Below are positions 41,901-49,260 of a stretch of 64,000 nucleotides of DNA, in pieces; the first letter of the stretch is position 1, and every line of letters starts with the position of its first letter. The notes beneath the pieces are model-generated. The model searched no databases and was not told the DNA's origin. It saw nothing but the letters and a program-made list of their open reading frames with translations. Position numbers and translations under genes: made by a program. The stretch comes from Apus apus (Eukaryota; Chordata; Aves; Apodiformes; Apodidae), in contig NC_067290.1 of NCBI RefSeq assembly GCF_020740795.1, forward strand, positions 18,051,001 through 18,115,000. The letters run 5' to 3'.

Positions 41901-44900
41901 AAAAAAACCCCAAAAAACAAAACACAACAGCACTTGAACAATGTCACTGGCAGCAAACTTGATTTTATTGGGAAGCTCTCCCACTTTAAAAAACTACTTA
42001 TACATTGGGGAGGAAGGGTATGGAGCTGAAGGGCAAAGAGAAAGCAGGGATGGGGACAGACTAAGATAAACAAGGGCATCCTGTGTAAGCTGGAAAAAGA
42101 AGAATTGCTTATGAATTCAGGAAGAGAGATTACTGCCATCTCAGAACAAAGCCACTGTCCTAAAAATCTCAATACAGTAATTCTGGGAGGATTTATACTA
42201 AAGATGCAAGTTCTAAGCCTCCTCTTATCATTTTAGCTTTTTCTTCAAGCCAAAAAAATAGTACAACTACTGAGAACTGAGAAAAAGTAGGAAATGTCAT
42301 AGAATCTTCTCAATCATCATACAAAACCTGCCCAGTCTACTGAACTCTACCTTCTAAGGCCTGCTATGAGCAGCCAAAGAAAGAAATAAAAAGTAAAGCT
42401 ATTGTTCCCAAAAGTGCTCTTAAACCAAATAATTTATTAAAATGTGAATATATTTCAACTGAGGTACTTTTACTTGGCCATGTGAAGTAAATCAATACTC
42501 ACAGGTAATGATCAGGGTCAAATTTGGCAGCCTCAGCTTCCAGGCGTTTCCTCCTACGCTCACCTGTAGGAGTTTGATCTGGATCCTTAATGTCAATAAC
42601 ATCACTGAGCTCATCCTGCAAGTGGAACCAAAATTATAGGACCAAGCCACAGGTATGATATGGAGGATTTATTAAGAGTTTAGGAAGGATGCTTATCAGC
42701 ATTACCCTGAAATCCCTAGATGCTCTTCAATCTCCTTTTTAGTCTTCAAATTCAGACTCCATTGTGCAAATAAACCATCAAAATTCCAAAGAAATTCAAT
42801 TATTTGAAGCTCCTTAGAATTCATGATACTATCAAGTTTACTCAGGCCATTTTATAGTAAGACAGGCAGGTTGTTTTTCATTATAATAAAATTTGCAATG
42901 TTTAATAAAAGCACACAACCACAACAAAGAGGACATAAAAATCACAGATACTGTTCTTGCAACTTTTGATATTACTCTCACAACCTGAAGTGGCCATACG
43001 TTAATTATTGGGCAATTGCAGTGCCCTTTTAAGCATCATTAATTAGTGATACATTAATTCTGATAGGAAATGTACTTCATTAATTTCATGGTAATAAACC
43101 AGTGTATATATCCTAAGAGAATATAAACACTTTCTCCATTAATAGTAGTATTTCTGCTCCAAACCCTGAAAATACTACAATTCATGCAAAGAGTTACAGA
43201 AGTACATAATTAAGTGGCTTAAAACAACTTAAATTGTTTAAACACTTAAATTGCTTAGAGTAAGAACACTATCAAAAAAATCACACTATCACCTACTACT
43301 TTAATAAAACCTCTGTATGCTACAAATATTACACTACCCAGCAGGCTGCAGGTTGCAGATTAGCTTCAATCTATTAATGAATTAAAGAAACTGCTGAAAG
43401 CACAAGAGGAATCTAACTGCATTTCAAGGCTCCTAGCCTTTAAACCATAAAAACAGTATTTCAGTACATCAGCACAACCTTAGTAAATCCCACAAATAGC
43501 AGGTGGACAGATATCTTGGGGAGTGCACACTTTAAAAGTTACTCTCTTGTGAGAAAAATCAAGTAAAAACTACAAAGAAAAAATTACCATCAATTTCACA
43601 ATTTAAAAAACGTAATGCAACAACTGTAACAGGACCTACAGATCAGCCAGCTTTATTTTTGTTGGGGTTTGTTGGGGGTTTCGTTGAGTAATTTATTCTC
43701 ATTTAAAAATAAACTAAAATTCATAGCATCTGAAATCTACAATACCTTGATGTTGAATATGTTGGAAGTCAGAATAGAAGCTAATAAATAAATGAACACA
43801 GTCTCAACCACCTGCTCCTTCTCCATGTACAAGGGTTTGTCTGTACTACTACATGCAAAAGCAGAACTTTCCCAGTCACAGAATGGGACAAGAGAGAACA
43901 GCTACCTAATGATCCTCTCTCGACTATGGAATGAGCCAGGAAGACCACCCATCAAGAAAATTACCCAGAACTTTTAAGATAGGAAGAGCCAGAAATGCAC
44001 CCACCTGCAGGCGCTGGAACACCCCTGACCGCAGATTCCCAAATCCGTATGGGCTCTGTAGTGGCAGAGTGTTTTCTGCACCTTCTTGATAAGGGGTCTG
44101 CTCTATTTCCCAGTCAAATTCTTCCTCCTCTTCCTCAGACAACTCAGCAGAGGCAGCTGTATATATTGCATGGTCAGAGAAAGAAAATTATTACATAGAA
44201 AATCCAACTGGTTCAATAGAAAGGCAAAAACCAGTAACACAATTAGCCTCATTTTACTGCATCTTTTAAGAACTCTTCTCCAGCTCTGGGTCACACAGGC
44301 AGAAGCTTACAGCAGTCATCCACAGGTTCTGCTCCATATTCTCCAGCTTTCAAAAATTAAGCCCAGGAACAGTAAAATTTTGAAATATCTTCCCTCAAAG
44401 ACTGAAATAATTGTTCCACTGCTTTCAAGAAGAACAGGATTTCATGCCAAGAGAACCCTGACAGGAGCAAAGTGATGTCATCAATAATTTAAGATAAGTA
44501 TTAAAACATTAAACACAGGTAGTCAAACACTCTTGTCTGTTAAATACTGATGTTAAGGAAGTCATCCACTAGAACCTGTGGTTTTAATCAGCTCCCACTA
44601 GTTGAGCTAAACGTCCAGCTGTGGTAGCTTGTAGAAAGCAGGCAGCTCACCTGTGTGTGTGTTACACAGCCACTAGAGGGGCACCAAGATCTACAGAGCA
44701 GTTAAGAACATTTTGGAAAAATGTAAACATAACTAAGCCTACAAAGGTGACAGATCTATCACCCACACCACCATTATTTCTATACTTATCCATAATTTCA
44801 GATTAATTCACACCCTTGTCATATCCTGTATTGGACAAGAATAGAAATACTGCCTTTTTCTACATATATCACTATGTAGATCTGTAACTGTTTCATCATA

Positions 44901-47172
44901 TACATGTATCACTAGTATAAACAAGATTTGTTTTGTCATACCTATCTCTTCTACTAAAGGTTTTGCTGATCTTGATTTTTTTGGTGCTAGAAGAGATGTC
45001 AGCATGTCCAGTCCCTCAAAGTGCTGGCCAGGAATCTCCTTAGGTAACCGAACAGTAAAAGTTCCTTAAAGGAAAGCCAGAATATAGTTACTGCATTAAA
45101 ACAGCCAAGACCAACAAAAATGTGCATTTTTCCTCTAATGAAAAAGGCTCACAGCAACTGGGACACATGCAGGTAGCAGTCGATTGTGCATCCATTTCTG
45201 TGGGCGTTTTAACCTTATTTCAAAAGTTTCATAAAAATCAAGTATTTTAATGATAAAGCATGAAAGAGAATATTTAACCACTTGCAGTCTCTTGACTCAC
45301 ACTGTAAAAACACAAACCAACAGAACACAAGCTTTATTTTATTTTTAATCTTTCCACCCAACAGGCAATCAACAGATCACCACAAGAAACTGCATCCAGC
45401 AATCTGATTATTGTCTTAACTCAAGCACATAACAATGGTTTTGCAAGCAGCAAGTTAAAGGTTTTATTGCTGCTTTTTTTTTTTTTTAATTAATACATTA
45501 ATTCCAGAAGGTAGATATTCCAGAAATACCTTCCACCTTAAGGTGTGGAGAAAGGCTAACATCTTCTAAGACTTAGCCAAAATACTGCCTCAGGATTTTC
45601 TCATTGCTACTCAGCAACACGTGACTTCTTTGCAGATACACTAGACCACAGATCTTGGTACAGTAACATGTCTAGCCCCCACAGGGCTTGAAGGTGATTT
45701 GTACATGATTTTTTCATTATTAGGGCAGTTCTGAAAATGTCTTTTGTGTTTAAGGATGCCCTAAGTGTGTTCAATAAATCCCAAGTAAGATTTTTTTTAA
45801 ATACTATATAACATAGGAGAAATTGTACATTTATTTACAGTGTCATATACTTCACTAAAGTTCTACACAATTCCAGTAAGGCAATGTATAAATTATCAGA
45901 TAGTTAGCAGCATTTTTCATTACACATATTCTAATAACATTAACTAATACCTTTGTCTGTATTATAAGATGCTTTTTCTCTGCCATCTTCCACAATTCTT
46001 CCAGGAAGTGTCAACCTATGGGCAAAAAATGAGATGCCTCATTAAATGCCTGACTAATTCTGCAACTTAACACTTCAACCTATAAAAATGTAAGGCACAT
46101 TCCAAAAGCAGCAAAAAGGATGTAACCATGTCACTGCTGCTGAAGCAGTAATGGAAGTCATACAGTTAAATCCCCACATACTTGAAAACCTTTTTCCTAA
46201 CGATTGGCACAAGAGATCAGTATCTGAGATAGAAAAAAATTGTGACTCCTGGTTTCCCAGGTTGGATAAGGTCACAACCACCAGAGATGACACCCCTGGC
46301 ACTATGTGCAACACCTGCAAGATTCTGCAATTTAAAAACTCTAAGCTAACCCTCAGTGACTGAACTCCTCCAGAGTTCTCATACTGCTTATTCAAAAAAA
46401 AAAAAAAACAGTTCACTGCATTCTGCCAGTCCACTAAAATCCCTTGTGGTCTACTGATATATACAGGGAAAGCATGGCCAGGAATACAGGAGACAGAAAG
46501 CAAGATAGGTTAATAGCTTGCCAGCTCTTGCATGCCAAAGATTGTCTTAACACTTTTACTCCAAGATTGTCTCTTATTTTTTTTCCTACAGGATAGTAAG
46601 GAACTTTCTATCAAGAGGACAGCCTGGAACCTCACTCCCTACTGCCTCCACTCAGGTGACTTTTCTCCCCTTTTGTTATTTTGAGTGCATCAAAACTCAA
46701 TTTTCACCAAAAATATACTGTATCTGATTCTCAACAGAGATGCTCATTACACACAACTTGATACATCCAGAGAACTGTCTTGCCACTTATCTAAATTTAC
46801 AATAGATATTTAATTGCAAAGTAGTTCTTTAAACTCCCTCAACATGATTTAATGCCTAGAAACAAAGAGACTAGATCTATAGAAACAATTATTTGCACAA
46901 AATGAATTGTCTGCAGTAAAAGAGCTGCAGATGAGGAATGTTTTGAAGGGACTAAAATGAAGTTCAATCTCTACTAACATGTATTTATTTTATTAAGTTC
47001 AATTTCTTTGAAATCCTTCCACTACTTGCCTGAGAAAGTAGGGCTTGGCATAAAATTTAAAATCTTCCCCTTCAAAATACACATCAAACTCTGAAGCTCT
47101 GGCATAAGGTACTTTGATTATTACTGTAAGAAAATCCGGATCTTGGGTCAGCTCAAAAGCTGGAGTTATCAT
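2269..47172 (-). CDS. SHQ1: SHQ1, H/ACA ribonucleoprotein assembly factor (whole spliced gene, 11 coding exons)
   Basis: SHQ1 is the chaperone that holds dyskerin (DKC1) before it joins H/ACA RNPs (snoRNAs, scaRNAs, telomerase RNA). It acts in the nucleoplasm and cytoplasm (established knowledge). Joining the coding segments 47172-47030, 46015-45951, 45064-44942, 44156-44005, 42615-42503, 41556-41429, 34421-34267, 32571-32518, 30435-30312, 22719-22599 and 2923-2269 gives 1833 nt, or 610 residues plus TAA, with phase kept at every junction. Residues 1 to about 95 form the CS-like (p23/HSP20 type) domain. Residues about 111-130 are an acidic linker ([11 protein letters not shown]). Residues about 200-396 are the helical Shq1-specific domain. 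Residues 397-610 are a low-complexity tail. From memory, human SHQ1 is 577 residues; the excess is mainly in the tail. Ten coding-region introns are GT-AG or GC-AG; only intron 2 is GC-AG. Identification is by recalled similarity, not by a search. Confidence 0.96.
8358..8411. repeat. Imperfect 28-bp tandem duplication
   Basis: Two copies of AACTTAACTNNTCTTGGAACC, followed by (A)AGCT, lie side by side (8358-8385 and 8386-8411), differing at a few positions. The site is in SHQ1 intron 11. Confidence 0.85.
20078..20091. repeat. 14-bp perfect palindrome CTGGTACGTACCAG
   Basis: The sequence equals its own reverse complement. Its right half, ACGTACCAGGG, recurs exactly at 20349-20359, and GTACCAGGG again at 20661-20669. 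Function is unknown. Confidence 0.85.
22599..22719 (-). CDS. SHQ1: SHQ1 exon 11
   Basis: This 121-nt exon lies between CTATTTCCAG and GTAAGT. It encodes [20 protein letters not shown], then [20 protein letters not shown], closing the Shq1-specific domain. [18 protein letters not shown] and DYCVWIQK match vertebrate SHQ1. Confidence 0.96.
23749..23789. repeat. A-rich purine tract (A7-A11 broken by G)
   Basis: About 40 bp of A runs separated by single or double G. Low complexity; it could be a decayed retroposon tail but has no recognisable body. Confidence 0.8.
27866..28055 (-). mobile_element. CR1 LINE fragment, minus orientation
   Basis: Reads on the plus strand as the reverse complement of a CR1 3' end: CAGAATCGTGAAGGTTGGAA, then GAGACCTCTAAGATCATGAAG, CCAACACCACCATGCC and CTGGACAGCCTGTTCCATGAG. 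The terminal octamer remnant is at the left end. It has the same strand as SHQ1. Divergence looks higher than in the fragment at 33.1 kb. Confidence 0.9.
30312..30435 (-). CDS. SHQ1: SHQ1 exon 10
   Basis: This 124-nt exon lies between ACATGCAG and GTAAGA. It encodes [20 protein letters not shown], then [20 protein letters not shown] and L. The [16 protein letters not shown] block is among the most conserved in SHQ1. Confidence 0.96.
30436..32517 (-). other. SHQ1 intron 9
   Basis: A GT-AG intron of 2082 bp. AT-rich; I see no interspersed repeat, RNA gene or coding block. Confidence 0.55.
32518..32571 (-). CDS. SHQ1: SHQ1 exon 9 (54-nt small exon)
   Basis: This 18-codon exon lies between TTAAAATCAG and GTAAGT and encodes [18 protein letters not shown]. 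It matches the SHQ1 VESAWNIRKLSPTLCW block. It is symmetric (phase 0 both sides), so skipping it would keep the frame but remove part of the dyskerin-binding domain. Confidence 0.95.
32572..34266 (-). other. SHQ1 intron 8
   Basis: A GT-AG intron of 1695 bp with one CR1 3' fragment at 33101-33284, inserted antisense to the gene. No other element is recognised. Confidence 0.6.
33101..33284 (+). mobile_element. CR1 LINE fragment (3' end)
   Basis: A close match to the CR1 3' end: GAGCACTGGAACAGGCTGCC, then GGAGACATTCAAAACCCACC, GGGGGGTTGGACTAGATGATC, CCCTTCCAACCCC and terminal GATTCTGTGATTGAT. It looks less diverged than the other two CR1 pieces. Confidence 0.95.
34267..34421 (-). CDS. SHQ1: SHQ1 exon 8
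   Basis: This 155-nt exon lies between TTTTTATAG and GTAAGT. It encodes [20 protein letters not shown], then [20 protein letters not shown] and [12 protein letters not shown]. The [19 protein letters not shown] and [12 protein letters not shown] blocks are the core of the Shq1-specific domain. Confidence 0.96.
35441..35708 (+). mobile_element. CR1 LINE fragment (5'-truncated, 3' end)
   Basis: Matches the CR1 3' end in the sense direction: GAGGAAAAACATCTTCACAG, then GTGAGGGTGACGGAGCACTG, GGCTGCCCAGGAAGGTTGTG, AGACATTCAAACCCCACCTGG and TTGGACCAGATGATCTC, closing with TTCTGTGACTCTGTGAT. It is antisense to SHQ1. Only the terminal part of the element is present, with no ORF2 coding remains. Confidence 0.93.
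36756..36791. repeat. Short tandem duplication, 20-bp period
   Basis: CCTTGGTTTACAGTCC occurs at 36756-36771 and again, identically, at 36776-36791, separated by TGGT. It lies within SHQ1 intron 7. Confidence 0.9.
36835..36860. repeat. Short tandem duplication, 13-bp period
   Basis: CTACAATATTACG is followed directly by CTACAATATTACA. It lies only 44 bp from the preceding tandem duplication. Confidence 0.85.
38025..38051. repeat. Short tandem duplication, 16-bp period
   Basis: TTTATGGAGTA at 38025-38035 recurs at 38041-38051 after AATAC. Intronic, with no coding context. Confidence 0.75.
41429..41556 (-). CDS. SHQ1: SHQ1 exon 7 (start of Shq1-specific domain)
   Basis: This 128-nt exon follows TTTTTTTCCTAG and ends TTTG|GTGAGA. 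It encodes [19 protein letters not shown], then [20 protein letters not shown] and PKF. The FFEDEAI...KY.PWW block matches the first helix of the Shq1-specific domain; the distal part is variable. Confidence 0.94.
41557..42502 (-). other. SHQ1 intron 6 with A/C-rich low-complexity tract
   Basis: A GT-AG intron of 946 bp. At about 41864-41933 the plus strand is almost only A and C (runs of A broken by CC and CACAC). This could be degenerate simple sequence or an old retroposon tail; no recognisable element body flanks it. Confidence 0.6.
42503..42615 (-). CDS. SHQ1: SHQ1 exon 6
   Basis: This 113-nt exon lies between CTTGCAG and GTGAGT. It encodes [20 protein letters not shown] and then [17 protein letters not shown]: the charged helix leading into the Shq1-specific domain. 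The [13 protein letters not shown] and KFDPDHYL blocks are diagnostic for vertebrate SHQ1. Confidence 0.95.
42616..44004 (-). other. SHQ1 intron 5
   Basis: A GT-AG intron of 1389 bp (GTGGGT ... CTTGCAG). AT-rich; a short G/T-rich stretch lies at about 43656-43684. No gene or interspersed repeat is recognised. Confidence 0.6.
44005..44156 (-). CDS. SHQ1: SHQ1 exon 5 (acidic linker and YGFGNLRSG motif)
   Basis: This 152-nt exon starts after TATACAG and ends CTGCAG|GTGGGT. It encodes an acidic linker ([20 protein letters not shown]), then a variable stretch and the conserved [16 protein letters not shown]. The acidic run is longer than in the human protein as I recall it. Phase out is 0. Confidence 0.94.
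44157..44941 (-). other. SHQ1 intron 4
   Basis: A GT-AG intron of 785 bp ending in a pyrimidine stretch and ATATATACAG. No repeat or RNA gene is recognised in it. Confidence 0.6.
44942..45064 (-). CDS. SHQ1: SHQ1 exon 4
   Basis: This 123-nt exon lies between TTTAAG and GTATGAC. It encodes [20 protein letters not shown], then [21 protein letters not shown]: the last strand of the CS-like domain and the start of the linker. Both blocks align with recalled vertebrate SHQ1. Confidence 0.95.
45065..45950 (-). other. SHQ1 intron 3
   Basis: A GT-AG intron of 886 bp. It carries a T-rich run (complement of poly-A) at about 45473-45487. Nothing else is recognised. Confidence 0.6.
45951..46015 (-). 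CDS. SHQ1: SHQ1 exon 3
   Basis: This 65-nt exon is bounded by CCCATAG and GTATTAG. It completes the split Arg and adds [21 protein letters not shown], matching the CS-like domain continuation of SHQ1 (LTLPGRIVE is strongly conserved). Phase in 2, phase out 1. Confidence 0.93.
46016..47029 (-). other. SHQ1 intron 2, GC-AG type
   Basis: The donor is AG|GCAAGT (intron starts 47029) and the acceptor is TTTTTTGCCCATAG (ends 46016). Moving the donor to the nearby GTAGT would break the reading frame of exon 3, so the GC donor is the one consistent with the protein. No repeats of note except an A15-type run near 46396; a 142-codon minus-strand ORF is present but resembles nothing I know. Confidence 0.85.
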
Positions 47173-47212
47173 GATGAATCCAGCAGGAAAAGCAACCACT
47201 GGCTGTGGGGCC
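47030..47212 (-). CDS. SHQ1: SHQ1 exon 2 (first coding exon; start codon at 47172)
   Basis: The acceptor is a pyrimidine-rich tract ending in GATAG at 47213, followed by 40 nt of 5' UTR and ATG at 47172-47170 with A at -3. The coding part (143 nt) gives [15 protein letters not shown] and the following start of the CS-like domain, including [13 protein letters not shown] and [10 protein letters not shown], all close to the SHQ1 N terminus. An ATG further upstream in the same open frame (MFSC...) lies in the intron's pyrimidine tract and cannot be used. The exon ends in CTCAG, followed by GCAAGT: a GC donor. Confidence 0.94.
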
Positions 47213-48137
47213 CTATCAGAACAGGAAAACAAGGAAAAATTATTGTCATTTCCAATTTATCAGAGCAAATAGTGTAGCTTCAAAATTCCATAAGAAGAAC
47301 ATTCTCACAAAATTATCTGCCACTTGTTCTAGAAGAAAACATTCATGACAACAGCAACAAAACAAAAAGAACGTTACCAAGAATTTTAAGGTACCACTTC
47401 TCTGCACCTTAATGAAACAATTGATTGTAAATTATTGCAAAAGCACCTGCTATATTCTGCATAAAAACACATTAAATTCAGTCCTAGGACTTGTCAGATT
47501 TTTGTAATTAGTGTTTAGAATTTTATACTAGTTTGCTAGTGAACTGATCAAAAATCACTATCAGAAAATATTTTTAAAAAACAGTAATACTTTAAAAAAA
47601 TTAGAGCTGCATTTTATAATTCTTACACATATTAACCAGAGTATAAGCAACAGACTCAGTACACCCCTTCAGTAAGTGTTTTTAAGGGCATTTTAGGTCA
47701 ACATCCATAGGAACCACACCTATGTACGTACACTGGTATGCATACACATTTAGCATGAGAAAAGGAACTCCTACAGTACCATTCACCTGATATACAACTT
47801 GTTTGACTCTTCAATAGCTTTGAAATGCAAGATAATTCCTCAAGGTTTTGCTTAGAAACCAGGTGCTCGTGTTTGTTTTTTTCCATGGGGGGGGGAACCA
47901 CACACTTCTGAAAACTAAACTTTTTAAGAAAAAAAATATTTTTGCCAAAAAAAAGAAAAAAAAGCAAAACCAGAACTCTTATCCGGGAGCTGCTTTTCAC
48001 TGACTTGCACTGCTGTCTTTAGCAAACGTGTCCCCATTCTTACAACTTCACGAGCAAACGTGGTGCATTAACCATGACCAGGGCTAACTCAACCAAGGGC
48101 CGTGGTTTCCTACAGGCAACTCATACGGTGAATCGAC

Positions 48138-48173
48138 CTCAACTGGTACCTCGATTGGTACCTCGACTGGTCC
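48138..48173. repeat. 12-bp tandem repeat, three imperfect copies
   Basis: The copies are 48138-48149, 48150-48161 and 48162-48173, all variants of CTCRAYTGGTAC. On the minus strand they would read as a Val/Glu/Pro repeat in an open frame, but nothing else supports coding; the site is within SHQ1 intron 1. Confidence 0.85.
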
Positions 48174-48901
48174 TGCAAAAGAAGTGAAACTCCCCGTTCC
48201 ACCGTTTTCACTTGATTCCAGCACAATATTCCCACCCTTTCCGGGCTGAGAAGCTGCCGTGTGCTCCCAGAGCGCTACCTCAACAGGCAACCCCCGGCGT
48301 GCAGAGGGCAACGCAGGTTTTGCTCCTCGCCTCCGCACCCACTGCCCAACAACGCGGGGCAAGAGGCGGCAAAGACCCACCCGCCCGTTTACACCCTTCA
48401 AGGAGGAGAGGCCAGCCCGTGTCTCTATTTGCTCAGCTTAGAGGCTCAGCACCTTTCACCGCAGCCCCGCCGCCAGGCCCGGCTCTTCCCGCCCGGCACC
48501 AACTAACGACCCCGCGCCGAGGCGGAGGGTCCCGCAGCCCCGCGTGTCCCCGAGCACAGCCTGGGAAGCGCCGATACCCGCCCCACCGCGGGGCCACAAA
48601 CACTCCACCCCCCAGCGGCGCTTCTTCCAGTCTAAAAACCCCCAAATCACCAGTCTCCCCAGCCTTTTCCGCAGAAAGGCCGCTACGCCCCAGGGAAAGC
48701 GGAACAGCCGCGGAACGAAGGCGCTCCTGCCGCAGCAAGGGGCCGGCAGGCGGGCACCCCCGGCTGCTCGCTGACCCGGCTCAAAGCCCGAGTTGGCAGC
48801 GGGGCGGGAAGGGACGCGCCGAGGGCCGCGAACCGCCGGCAGCTCCCCGGGAAGGCTCCGAGAGGAGCAAAGCGCGCCCGGCAGGCGGCTGCGGGCGGGA
48901 C

Positions 48902-48990
48902 GAGCAGAGCAGAGCAGAGCAGAGCATCGCATCGCACAGCACCGCACAGCACAGCACAGCACAGCCCAGCACAGCACAGCCCAGCACAGC
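48902..48990. repeat. Pentanucleotide repeat array (GCAGA / GCACA variants)
   Basis: About 17 pentamer units run in succession: first AGAGC-type units, then a short CATCG transition, then ACAGC units interrupted by CCAGC. The array sits about 70-160 bp downstream of the SHQ1 exon 1 donor, inside the CpG island. In the SHQ1 sense it reads GTGCT and GCTCT units. Confidence 0.9.
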
Positions 48991-49056
48991 CCCGCGCCGC
49001 TGCTCTCCGCCCAGGCCGAGCCCCACGAGCCCGCGGCCCGGCCCGCCGCCACTCAC

Positions 49057-49240
49057 CGCTGCCGCCGCCCGTTCCGCGCCGGGCCCGGGGCGGGCCGGGC
49101 CTGGGCCGGGCAGGGCGCATGAGCGGGCAGGGCCTGGGGGCGGGAACTCGCTCCGCTCCGCCCCGGCCCGCCCAGCCCGGCCCGGCCGCGGCGCTCTCGG
49201 TTGCTCTTCGCGCCGCTGCCCGCTTTTCCAAGAGAGCAAC
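49057..49240 (-). other. SHQ1: SHQ1 exon 1, probable non-coding 5' UTR exon
   Basis: A strong minus-strand donor (AGCG|GTGAGT, exon end 49057) lies inside the CpG island. The first coding exon has its own acceptor upstream of the ATG, so a separate 5' UTR exon is needed. The 5' limit is a guess: no TATA box is visible, and CpG-island promoters often start at several sites. An ATG at 49120-49118 in this exon would open an upstream ORF if transcription starts upstream of it. Confidence 0.6.
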
Positions 49241-49260
49241 AGCGGAAGAGAGGTGAAAAC
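49081..49260 (-). promoter_or_regulatory. SHQ1 CpG-island core promoter region
   Basis: The region has no TATA box and is GC-rich. GC boxes (GGGGCGGG type) are seen at 49087-49094 and 49136-49144, and an ETS/GABP-like core (GCGGAAG) at 49242-49248. A GCGCATG half-site resembling NRF1 lies at about 49115-49121 and contains the complement of the possible upstream ATG. These are motif matches by eye, typical of housekeeping promoters; no transcription start evidence is available. Confidence 0.5.

Larger units (their letters stand above)
47213..49056 (-). other. SHQ1 intron 1
   Basis: The donor is GTGAGT at 49056 and the acceptor is a long pyrimidine tract ending in TGATAG at 47213. The intron holds the pentanucleotide array at 48902-48990, a three-copy 12-bp tandem repeat at 48138-48173, a G9 run near 47887 and A-rich tracts near 47930-47965. 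No coding segment is recognised. Confidence 0.6.

Noticed and set aside
41864-41933. A/C-rich tract as the poly(A) tail of a processed pseudogene
   Set aside because: No gene-like sequence or target-site duplication is visible beside it; treated as low complexity.
46075-46503. 142-codon minus-strand ORF in SHQ1 intron 2
   Set aside because: Includes a homopolymer-encoded Phe run and no known domain; it is intronic between two well-supported exons.
47021-47030. Alternative GT donor after CTCAGGCAA in SHQ1 exon 2
   Set aside because: Would shift exon 3 out of frame and lose the LTLPGRIVE block; the GC donor fits the protein.
47173-47232. Upstream in-frame ATG giving an N-terminal extension MFSC... 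of SHQ1
   Set aside because: It sits in the polypyrimidine tract of the intron 1 acceptor, so it is not in mature mRNA, and the extension has no counterpart in known SHQ1.
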